From contig WFQT01000092.1 of assembly GCA_015486895.1 (NCBI GenBank), positions 1 through 6,793 on the forward strand: a DNA stretch of 6,793 nucleotides. The letters run 5' to 3'. Shown in pieces: positions 1 to 5,045 of this stretch. Source of the DNA: Anaerolineae bacterium. Its GTDB lineage: Bacteria; Chloroflexota; Anaerolineae; JAADDB01. Position 1 is the first letter of the stretch; each line of letters starts with the position of its first letter. The position numbers and the translations under genes are program-made. The notes below the pieces were generated by a model. The model saw only the letters and a list, made by a program, of their open reading frames with translations, did no database searches and was not told where the DNA came from.

Positions 1-6
1 ACGTAA

Positions 7-61
7 AAAAAACGGCTGACCGGGGAAGATAAGCCGGCTAATGGGAAACCACAACCGGTCA
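7..61 (+). promoter_or_regulatory. Candidate programmed -1 ribosomal frameshift signal in chlD (slippery A AAA AAC plus downstream stem)
   Basis: Bases 5-12 are eight A residues followed by CGG. Read in the frame CGT-AAA-AAA-AAC-GGC, the ribosome meets TGA at 17-19, giving a short product ending KKNG. Bases 7-13 (A AAA AAC) match the X XXY YYZ slippery pattern in exactly that frame. A -1 slip moves to CGG at 13 and into the long frame encoding the linker and VWA domain. Downstream, TGACCGG (17-23) is perfectly complementary to CCGGTCA (55-61), a 7-bp stem. Its 31-nt loop contains a small hairpin, TGG-GAAA-CCA (42-51), with a GNRA tetraloop. The 3-nt spacer (14-16) is shorter than typical. A competing 5-bp stem (13-17 with 32-36) is also possible. 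Any stimulatory SD-like site would lie upstream, out of view. Entry from the third frame with a +1 slip is the alternative (that frame stops at TAA 30-32). A sequencing or natural indel in the A run cannot be excluded. Confidence 0.6.
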
Positions 62-948
62 AAGGGGGGCAGCTTTCTGCCCTTGATGAGGAAAGTGCTT
101 CGACTACACAGCCGGTTGCGGTTGGCGAGCAGTTTCGTCCCCGGCAGTTAGACACGCCGTCAGACCGTCATTTGCGTCGGCGGACAGGGCGACGGAGTAG
201 TACGCTAACACAGCGCAAGAGTGGCCGCTACATTCGAGCCGTTCCTTTTGATGGTCACTGGGACTTTGCTTTCGATGCAACTCTGCGCCAGGCGGCACCC
301 CATCAATTGCGGCGGCAACATCCCGGCGTAGCTGTGGTGGTAGAGCGACAGGATTGGCAGCGCAAAGTGCGGACCCGTCGGGCCGGTAATGTCATTGTCT
401 TTGTGGTAGACGCTTCCTGGTCTATGGCCGCGTCGGAGCGCATGGAAGCGACCAAAGGGGCGATTCATTCTTTGTTGGTGGATGCCTATCAACGGCGTGA
501 CCGGGTTGGGTTGGTTGTTTTCCAGCATGATCGGGGGGAAGTGGTTTTGCCGCCGACTTCCAGCGTGGAATTGGCGAAAAAAGTGCTGCAAGATATCCCC
601 GTAGGGGGAAAGACGCCCCTTTCTCACGGACTTTACTTGGCTTACCGCCTCTTGACGTCTGCGCAGCAGCGCGACCCGGAAGTCATGCCTTTTCTCATCC
701 TGCTCACCGACGGAGTGGGAAACGTTTCCATGGCCGGGTTGCCGCCACAAGAGGAGGCCATGCGCATGGCTTATGCCATTGCCCGGGCACACATCCCCGC
801 GTTAGTGATTAACATGGAAGCTCCCGCCTTTGACCGTGGATTGGCTCGCGATCTGGCAGCAGCTATGCAAGCGTCTTGTCATTCGTTGCCAACGCTGAAA
901 ATGAATACTTTGCTGCAGGCGGTCCGGGAAGAGATAGCGCTACTTTGA
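7..948 (+). CDS. chlD: Mg/Co-chelatase medium subunit (ChlD/BchD/CobT-like), linker and C-terminal VWA domain; 5' part outside window
   Basis: This is the C-terminal part of an AAA+/VWA chelatase subunit. In the family it works with a small AAA+ subunit (ChlI) and a large subunit (ChlH or CobN) to drive ATP-dependent insertion of Mg or Co into a tetrapyrrole in the cytoplasm. The frame is open from base 7 and ends at TGA 946-948. A Lys/Pro/Glu-rich linker (about 13-110) leads to the family block VGEQFRPRQL, an RRTGRRS stretch and GRYIRA. A basic DATLRQAAPHQ region follows. The VWA (integrin-I-like) domain has a full MIDAS: DASWS from base 409 (DxSxS, with Trp where Gly is usual), the Thr of GGKTPL and the Asp of LLTDG. 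No start codon is needed inside the window. A TTG at 172 is open but lies within the conserved arginine-rich block and is unlikely. The AAA+ domain must lie upstream in a different frame, because TAA at 4-6 closes this one (see the frameshift element). Mg versus Co cannot be decided here. Confidence 0.88.
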   Translation, partial: KKRLTGEDKPANGKPQPVKGGQLSALDEESASTTQPVAVGEQFRPRQLDTPSDRHLRRRTGRRSSTLTQRKSGRYIRAVPFDGHWDFAFDATLRQAAPHQLRRQHPGVAVVVERQDWQRKVRTRRAGNVIVFVVDASWSMAASERMEATKGAIHSLLVDAYQRRDRVGLVVFQHDRGEVVLPPTSSVELAKKVLQDIPVGGKTPLSHGLYLAYRLLTSAQQRDPEVMPFLILLTDGVGNVSMAGLPPQEEAMRMAYAIARAHIPALVINMEAPAFDRGLARDLAAAMQASCHSLPTLKMNTLLQAVREEIALL

Positions 949-1883
949 ACCGCAGACAACTTTACGCTGATTTATCTTTGTTGTTGGTGACTCTCATTTG
1001 GGGCAGCACTTTCGTCATGGTGCAGGACGCTGTGCTGACCTATCCGGTATTTCCCTATTTGGCCATGCGCTTTGCTTTCGCTACAGTCACCATGTTGCCG
1101 GCATGGTGGTGGGTTCAACGACAGCCGGGCCTTTTGCCGCCTGATGGGCGGAAGGTAGGACTGACGGCGCTGGGGGCTGGTCTACTTCTGGGCATTGTAT
1201 TGTCGTTAGGCTACGCTTTGCAAACTTTTGGGCTGCGCTGGACAACAGCAGCGAAAGCAGGATTTATCACGGGCACGTCGGTGGTCTTGGTTCCTATTTT
1301 TGCCGCCTTGATATTTCGCCACCGACCGTCAGGGAAGACATGGTTCGGCATCGCCTTGGCATTCATTGGATTGGCTTTGCTTTCGTTGAATTTCGAGGAT
1401 AACTTGCAGCCCAATAAAGGGGATGTTCTCACTTTGGGGTGTGCGGCTGCTTTTGCCGTCCAGATTTTGTTGGTAGAATACCTGACGCATCGCTACGATG
1501 CTTTGCCTTTGACGGTGGGGCAGTTGTTGATGGTTGTCATGCTCAGTGTATTGTTTGTGCCGGTGGTCGGCGAGAGTTGGCAGCGGCCTACAGGTCCTGT
1601 GCTCTTCTCTGCCGCTTTCACCGGTATTTTCGCCTCGGCGCTGGCGTTTACGGTGCAAACGGTGGCCCAGCGCTTTACGGAGGCGGTGCACGCGGCGTTG
1701 ATTTTCTCTGCCGAGCCCATTTTTGCTGCTCTGTTCAGCTTTTTGCTGACCGGAGAGCGGTTTACGCCGCGTGTGATCGTCGGTAGCGCTTTGATATTAG
1801 CCGGCATGTTAGTAGTGGATTTGGGACCTTATCTTTTACGTCACTATAAGGAGCAAGGTTGGTCATGGCTGATACGCGAGTGA
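945..1883 (+). CDS. EamA/DMT-superfamily membrane transporter
   Basis: A 312-residue integral membrane protein of the drug/metabolite transporter superfamily, with about ten predicted helices in two EamA repeats. Members export or take up small metabolites across the cytoplasmic membrane; the substrate is not predictable from sequence. The first repeat opens with LLLVTLIWGSTFV (residues 12-24), a typical EamA N-terminal helix, and includes AGFITGTSVVLVPIFAALI (about 105-123). The second begins near GDVLTLGCAAAFAVQ (159) and ends with the signature AALIFSAEPIFAALFSFLLTGE (about 250-271). I chose TTG 945-947, which shares bases with the chlD stop (TTGA). GGGAAGAGA lies 10 bases upstream, and the protein then starts MNRRQLYADLS just before helix 1. 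A more upstream TTG at 876 would add 23 non-membrane residues overlapping chlD and is less likely. The overlap indicates translational coupling to chlD, so a link to tetrapyrrole or cobalamin metabolism is possible but only inferred. Confidence 0.9.
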   Translation: MNRRQLYADLSLLLVTLIWGSTFVMVQDAVLTYPVFPYLAMRFAFATVTMLPAWWWVQRQPGLLPPDGRKVGLTALGAGLLLGIVLSLGYALQTFGLRWTTAAKAGFITGTSVVLVPIFAALIFRHRPSGKTWFGIALAFIGLALLSLNFEDNLQPNKGDVLTLGCAAAFAVQILLVEYLTHRYDALPLTVGQLLMVVMLSVLFVPVVGESWQRPTGPVLFSAAFTGIFASALAFTVQTVAQRFTEAVHAALIFSAEPIFAALFSFLLTGERFTPRVIVGSALILAGMLVVDLGPYLLRHYKEQGWSWLIRE

Positions 1884-2257
1884 CCTTAGCCGCTCTGCGG
1901 GCTGTTATTCACCGTTTTCACTCCGATCGTGGTTGGCATCGTTTTCACAATGCCAAGGACTTGAGCCTTTCCCTTTCTTTAGAAGCTAATGAGCTGTTGG
2001 AATTGTTTCAGTGGCGAGGGGAAGCAGAGGTGGCATACATAGAATCGGACTCTGCCTGGCGAAAGGTCATTGCTGATGAGTTGGCAGATGTGGTAATTTA
2101 TGCCCTAACGTTGGCCAACCGGGTTGATATTGACTTAAGCGATGCTGTTTTAGCGAAAATAGCACGTAACAAGGAACGTTTCCCCCCCGGAGCGGTCCCA
2201 CCTCGAGTGGAAGACGGCCCGCCGCCGCTGTCCGGCGTGTCACGAAAGGAGAAATAG
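1865..2257 (+). CDS. MazG-like nucleotide pyrophosphohydrolase (small all-alpha NTPase)
   Basis: A 130-residue protein of the single-domain MazG-like/dCTPase (RS21-C6) group, which hydrolyses (d)NTPs, often non-canonical ones, to NMP and pyrophosphate for nucleotide pool cleaning. The family pattern is visible: VTLAALRAVIHRFHSDRGW, FHNAKDLSLSLSLEANELLELFQW carrying the metal-binding ExxE (EANE), and DELADVVIYALTLANR carrying ExxD (ELAD). It ends with a helix that usually runs into a conserved KYPVEKARG-like tail. Here the tail after KERFP instead becomes Pro-rich, immediately past a run of seven Cs (2182-2188). I chose ATG 1865, with ATAAGGAG at 1846-1853 as the SD. TTG at 1859 sits 5 bases from that SD and is a real alternative adding two residues. 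The gene overlaps the transporter by 19 bases, so it belongs to the same operon. Confidence 0.85.
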   Translation: MADTRVTLAALRAVIHRFHSDRGWHRFHNAKDLSLSLSLEANELLELFQWRGEAEVAYIESDSAWRKVIADELADVVIYALTLANRVDIDLSDAVLAKIARNKERFPPGAVPPRVEDGPPPLSGVSRKEK

Positions 2258-2358
2258 TGGGGCAAAAGAAATCGATTTGCCTTGCTCCTTCCAAGGTCCA
2301 GAACGAGAATAATCGACGCGAGAGCTCTTTTGTCACAAGTTGGGATCATGGGCTATGA
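2257..2358 (+). CDS. Possible 33-residue small protein (unrecognised)
   Basis: A GTG at 2257-2259 shares one base with the mazG-like stop (TAGTG). It is preceded at ideal distance by a strong SD, AAAGGAG (2245-2251, 5-base spacer). The frame runs 33 codons to TGA 2356-2358, encoding a basic, polar peptide beginning MGQKKSICLAPSK and ending FVTSWDHGL. I recognise no family, signal peptide or membrane segment. The SD is the only real support. It could equally be a relic of a deleted downstream gene, or chance. The predicted promoter at 2330-2359 overlaps its 3' end, which argues mildly against it. Confidence 0.25.
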   Translation: MGQKKSICLAPSKVQNENNRRESSFVTSWDHGL

Positions 2359-2359
2359 T
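2330..2359 (+). promoter_or_regulatory. Candidate sigma70-type promoter for the ctp-ttcA-C39 operon
   Basis: TTGTCA (2330-2335, five of six to TTGACA) and TATGAT (2354-2359, five of six to TATAAT) are separated by 18 bases. They lie in the only sizeable gap upstream of the S41 gene. Initiation near 2366 would leave a leader of roughly 120 bases. Assigned by consensus matching only. Confidence 0.4.
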
Positions 2360-2396
2360 AGTTTCTGTTTGGGTATCTGCGCAGGCAAGGGTAAAA

Positions 2397-2402
2397 TATA
2401 AT
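2397..2402 (+). promoter_or_regulatory. Perfect -10 hexamer (TATAAT), possible second promoter
   Basis: An exact TATAAT lies in an A-rich stretch about 83 bases before the S41 start codon. The hexamer 17 bases upstream (TATCTG, 2374-2379) is a poor -35 and no TGn extension is present. It is therefore either a weak or activator-dependent promoter, or chance in AT-rich DNA. Confidence 0.25.
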
Positions 2403-2453
2403 GAAGTGTGAAGTTCTGTATTTTTCTGTGGCTAAAATAAAAAAACGCCAGAG

Positions 2454-2472
2454 TCCAGTTTGCTGGAAAGGA
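2454..2472 (+). promoter_or_regulatory. Hairpin abutting the ribosome-binding site of the S41 gene
   Basis: TCCAG (2454-2458) pairs with CTGGA (2463-2467) around a TTTG loop, directly next to the purine-rich SD AAAGGA (2467-2472). The SD lies 12 bases before ATG 2485, a rather long spacing. The hairpin could influence ribosome access, but the stem is only 5 bp, so functional relevance is speculative. Confidence 0.25.
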
Positions 2473-2484
2473 TGATTTGCAGTT

Positions 2485-3759
2485 ATGAAACAAGCTTTGT
2501 TGGTGATCTTCGCTCTCTTTTTGTGCGTTATATTGACATTGTCTTCCTTTTTGGGAGGGGCTTTGCTGGGGCCGCGATTGTTGAGCAATGTGGCTCCAAA
2601 TTTGGCGACGCCTTCGGCGAATGAGCCTGCGGATGTTCAGGGGCAATTCAAAATTTTTTGGGAGGCGTGGAATTTGGTGGAAGAGCATTACGTAGTGCGC
2701 ACTGCCATTAACCCACGCCAAATGACGTACGGCGCGATCCGCGGCATGTTGGATTCTCTGGGCGATCAAGGGCATACAACTTTGTTGACGCCAGAAGAGC
2801 TGAGGGTACAACAAGGTACCATGTCCGGCCAGTTTTATGGCATTGGTGCTCAAGTTTCCGTGAAGAATGGTATTCCGGTAATCGTGGCGCCGTTAGCGGG
2901 TTCTCAGGCGGAAAAGGCAGGCATTAGGGCTGGGGATCTGATTATGAAAGTGGATGGAGAGAACACCGAGGGCCAGAGTTTGACCACCGTGGTGGCGAAG
3001 ATCCGGGGGCCGAAGGGAAAGCCAGTCACGCTGACAGTTTTGCATGAAGGGGATACTTCGCCGGTGGACATTACCATTGTCCGCGCCGAGGTGACCGTCC
3101 CAGCTGCGATCTGGCATATGGTGCCGGGGGAGAAAATTGCCCACATTCAAGTGGTTCAGTTTTCGGCCAATGCTGATGCACAGTTGCGCTCAGCTTTGCA
3201 GGAAGCAAAAGTCGCCGGTGCTACGGCGCTGATTATTGACATGCGGAATGACCCCGGGGGGTTGTTGGATCAGGCTGTCAAAGTGAGCAGCGAATTTTTA
3301 CCGGCAGGCAAAGTAGTTCTCTTGGAGCAGGATAGCAAAGGCCATCGTACCCCGTACAAAGCAGCCCATGGGGGGATGGCTCTGGACCTACCGGCGGTTG
3401 TTTTGGTGAACTCCGGGACGGCCAGCGCTGCTGAGATCTTCTCGGGGGCGATGCAAGATAACGGCCGGGCGAAGATCGTTGGTAAGACGACTTTCGGCAC
3501 TGGTACTGTCCTTTCCTCTTTCCGTTTGAGCGACGGCTCGGCAATCCTTTTGGGGGTGGGCCTCTGGCTGACTCCCAACGGTCGGGTGATTAAAGATCAC
3601 GGTATCAAACCGGACGTGGAGGTTGCTTTACCTGCAAAAGTGACCCCATTGTGGCCTAAGGAGGAAGAAGGGCTTACGTCGAAACTGTTCCGTGAAAAGA
3701 ATGACACCCAGCTCCTGAAAGCGGTAGAGATGTTGAATGCTGAAGGGCATGGCCAGTAA
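2485..3759 (+). CDS. CtpA-like S41 family C-terminal processing peptidase with PDZ domain; catalytic Lys replaced by Thr
   Basis: A 424-residue exported or membrane-anchored protein. Residues 4-27 form a hydrophobic signal/anchor helix, and residues 50-110 form the helical N-terminal segment. A PDZ domain (about 115-190) has the carboxylate-binding region YGIGAQV and the AGIRAGDLIMKVDG core. The S41 catalytic core follows (about 205-385), with LIIDMRNDPGG, VLVNSGTASAAEIFSGAMQDN and a LSDGSA/LTPNGRVI tail ending GIKPDVEV. Aligned to E. coli Prc/Tsp (Ser430, Asp441, Lys455), Ser314 is the nucleophile and Asp325 (+11) matches. Position +25, normally the general-base Lys in TFGKG, is Thr339 (TFGTG). 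The nearest Lys is 334, five residues earlier, where family members usually have Glu, Gln or Thr. The enzyme may use a different base, or be a pseudoprotease that only binds C-termini. It opens the second operon and overlaps the following ttcA-like gene by 23 bases. SD AAAGGA is at 2467-2472. Confidence 0.9.
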   Translation: MKQALLVIFALFLCVILTLSSFLGGALLGPRLLSNVAPNLATPSANEPADVQGQFKIFWEAWNLVEEHYVVRTAINPRQMTYGAIRGMLDSLGDQGHTTLLTPEELRVQQGTMSGQFYGIGAQVSVKNGIPVIVAPLAGSQAEKAGIRAGDLIMKVDGENTEGQSLTTVVAKIRGPKGKPVTLTVLHEGDTSPVDITIVRAEVTVPAAIWHMVPGEKIAHIQVVQFSANADAQLRSALQEAKVAGATALIIDMRNDPGGLLDQAVKVSSEFLPAGKVVLLEQDSKGHRTPYKAAHGGMALDLPAVVLVNSGTASAAEIFSGAMQDNGRAKIVGKTTFGTGTVLSSFRLSDGSAILLGVGLWLTPNGRVIKDHGIKPDVEVALPAKVTPLWPKEEEGLTSKLFREKNDTQLLKAVEMLNAEGHGQ

Positions 3760-4516
3760 AGAAAGAGATCCTGTTGCCCGCCTGGCTTATTTCATTCTCA
3801 AGAAAGTGAATAAGCTGGTGCGAGATGAAATGCTTATCGCTGATGGAGATCGGATTGTGGTGGCCGTCTCCGGAGGCAAGGATAGTTTGGCATTATTGCG
3901 TTTGTTGCAATGGCGGCAACGGGCGCAGCCGGAGCATTACGATTTATTGGCTGCTCATGTGGTGGTGCCGGGTGCCGTAGCCGACGAAGGGCGGCAACAG
4001 GATTTGGCCGCTTTGGTAGCTTCCTGGGGGCTGCCGTTTCGTTTGTTATCGGTGGAAGTAGCGCCGGCAGAGTCGTTGCCTTTGCCTTGTTATCGCTGCA
4101 CGCAATACCGGCGGGCGGCTTTGGGGCGCTTCTCGCTGGCTAATGGCTATAATAAAGTGGCGTTTGGCCATCACTTTGATGACTTGGTGGAAACGGCTTT
4201 GCTGAACTTGTTTCACTCCGGCCAGTTGACGACTTTGCTGCCCAAGCGTGATTATTTTGACGGCGCTTTGACTTTGATTCGGCCATTGGCGTCGGTGCCG
4301 GAAAGTGAATTGAGGCGCTTGGCTCGTTTGGCAGCTTTCCCTGATTTAGGTTATGACTGTCCTCTGGCTGGCGAGACGCAACGGGCTCAGGTTCGGGAAC
4401 TGTTGCGGATAATGCAGCGGGTGAACCCGGCAGTGAAGCAAAATATCTTGCGGGCTGCGGAGGCTTGCGGAGAGGAAGCAATAAAGGGGGTGAAGGATGC
4501 AGAGCTACCTTTTTGA
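3737..4516 (+). CDS. ttcA: TtcA/TilS-type PP-loop ATPase, probable tRNA 2-thiocytidine synthetase family
   Basis: A 259-residue cytoplasmic enzyme of the TtcA branch, which adenylates and thiolates cytidine 32 of tRNA using an Fe-S cluster. The PP-loop SGGKDS is at residues 45-50. The CxxC cluster pair is C118-Y-R-C121, followed by RR. GHHFDDLVETALLN (144-157) is the TtcA/TilS family block. IRPL is at 181-184, and a third Cys, C208, in YDCPLAG matches the third cluster ligand of TtcA. The C-terminal ELPF resembles the acidic-aromatic end of TtcA proteins. All residues needed for a [4Fe-4S] tRNA thiolase are therefore present, although TtcA-like paralogues with other tRNA targets exist. ATG 3737 is used, with only a weak purine run (AGAGA) upstream. 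ATG 3749 is an alternative but has its GAAGGG one base away. The gene is embedded between, and overlaps, the S41 and C39-like genes. Confidence 0.83.
   Translation: MLKGMASKERDPVARLAYFILKKVNKLVRDEMLIADGDRIVVAVSGGKDSLALLRLLQWRQRAQPEHYDLLAAHVVVPGAVADEGRQQDLAALVASWGLPFRLLSVEVAPAESLPLPCYRCTQYRRAALGRFSLANGYNKVAFGHHFDDLVETALLNLFHSGQLTTLLPKRDYFDGALTLIRPLASVPESELRRLARLAAFPDLGYDCPLAGETQRAQVRELLRIMQRVNPAVKQNILRAAEACGEEAIKGVKDAELPF
4485..4493 (+). promoter_or_regulatory. Strong SD for the C39-like gene inside ttcA
   Basis: AGGGGGTGA differs from the ideal anti-SD partner GGAGGTGA by one base over its last eight bases. It ends 3 bases before ATG 4497, within the 3' end of the ttcA-like gene. It fixes the start of the downstream gene and suggests efficient re-initiation. 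Confidence 0.55.
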
Positions 4517-5027
4517 GTTTTCTCAGAGTGAAGTTTGTCGCTATCACCTGTATCAGGGGGATGGTAACGATTGCGGGCCGTACAGCATTGCCATGGCGGT
4601 GAATCTGTATCATCGGATGCCGCGTTTCGTTCTTGGCCAGGATGTGGCCCGGTGGATGAATCACTACCCGTTGCTGGCGCGGATTCCTGACTGGGCTACC
4701 ATGCCATGGGGAGTGCCTTTTACCTTGAGAAACCATTTCGGTATCCCGGCGCACCTTTCAATTTGGGCCAGCGAGTCCGATTTGCGGTACAACCTGAACT
4801 TGAACCGCATTGCACTTGTAATTACTGGTTGGCGTAGGAAGAGGCTGGTGATAGGGGGGCATATTAGCGTGCTCTACGCGTATGATTTGAATCGCTTTGG
4901 CCAGCGGCGTGGAGGCTATGCTTTCCTTGACCCGGCCGCTGGGGACTGTTTGACCTGGATTTCGGCGGTGAAGTTCCGTTCCCTCTGGCGCTTTTTCGGC
5001 CGCTTGTTGGTGACTTTAGGGCGATAA
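4497..5027 (+). CDS. Papain-like cysteine peptidase, C39-like family
   Basis: A 176-residue protein with the layout of the Peptidase_C39_2 group. Gln20 (oxyanion) precedes the nucleophile in QGDGNDCGPYSIAMAVN, with Cys26 followed by GP and a helix. His122 lies in GGHISVLYAYD and Asp145 in AFLDPA, completing a Cys-His-Asp triad. A tryptophan-containing C-terminal segment (SLWRFFGR) matches the usual end of the fold. There is no signal peptide or membrane helix, so the protein appears cytosolic, unlike the bacteriocin-leader C39 domains fused to ABC exporters. Its substrate is unknown. It overlaps the ttcA-like gene by 20 bases behind a strong SD and is the last gene of the operon. Cys26, Gln20, His122 and Asp145 are read directly from the sequence; the family call is from memory of the motif pattern and not from a search. 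Confidence 0.72.
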   Translation: MQSYLFEFSQSEVCRYHLYQGDGNDCGPYSIAMAVNLYHRMPRFVLGQDVARWMNHYPLLARIPDWATMPWGVPFTLRNHFGIPAHLSIWASESDLRYNLNLNRIALVITGWRRKRLVIGGHISVLYAYDLNRFGQRRGGYAFLDPAAGDCLTWISAVKFRSLWRFFGRLLVTLGR

Positions 5028-5045
5028 ATGAGAACAAGGAAGTCG

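Larger units (their letters stand above)
2258..2484. other. Intergenic region between the two plus-strand operons
   Basis: 227 bases without a confident gene, becoming AT-rich towards its 3' end. It holds the possible mini-ORF, the two promoter candidates and the SD-adjacent hairpin described above. A short inverted repeat, CCTTG (2280-2284) with CAAGG (2292-2296), lies just after the mazG-like gene. It has no T-tract, so no convincing terminator ends the first operon here. Confidence 0.6.

Noticed and set aside
172..174. TTG as the true start of the chelatase protein
   Set aside because: The conserved linker block (VGEQFRPRQL) lies upstream of it in the same frame, so the coding sequence clearly extends further 5'.
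205..792. Long minus-strand open frame (195 codons) opposite the chelatase gene
   Set aside because: The translation is low-complexity and His/Arg-rich with no recognisable domain, and the plus strand carries a clear VWA protein. It is a shadow frame.
2280..2296. CCTTG/CAAGG inverted repeat as a terminator of the first operon
   Set aside because: The stem is only 5 bp with a 7-nt loop and no T-tract after it.
2377..2384. CTGCGCAG palindrome as a possible operator
   Set aside because: A single 8-bp palindrome with no repeat copy or known regulator pattern; easily chance.
2433..2467. Minus-strand terminator: TCCAG-CAAA-CTGGA hairpin followed by TTTTTTT
   Set aside because: The T-run begins 8 bases past the stem, and no minus-strand gene lies immediately upstream to be terminated. 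Better explained as an AT-rich leader of the S41 gene.
2353..2853. Minus-strand open frame of 166 codons opposite the S41 N-terminus and the intergenic region
   Set aside because: No family resemblance and no suitable SD-led start. It overlaps a well-supported protease gene and its promoter region.
4140..4754. Minus-strand open frame of 204 codons opposite ttcA and the C39-like gene
   Set aside because: Its composition is that of antisense to coding DNA (Pro/His/Arg/Ser-rich), and two real genes occupy the plus strand.
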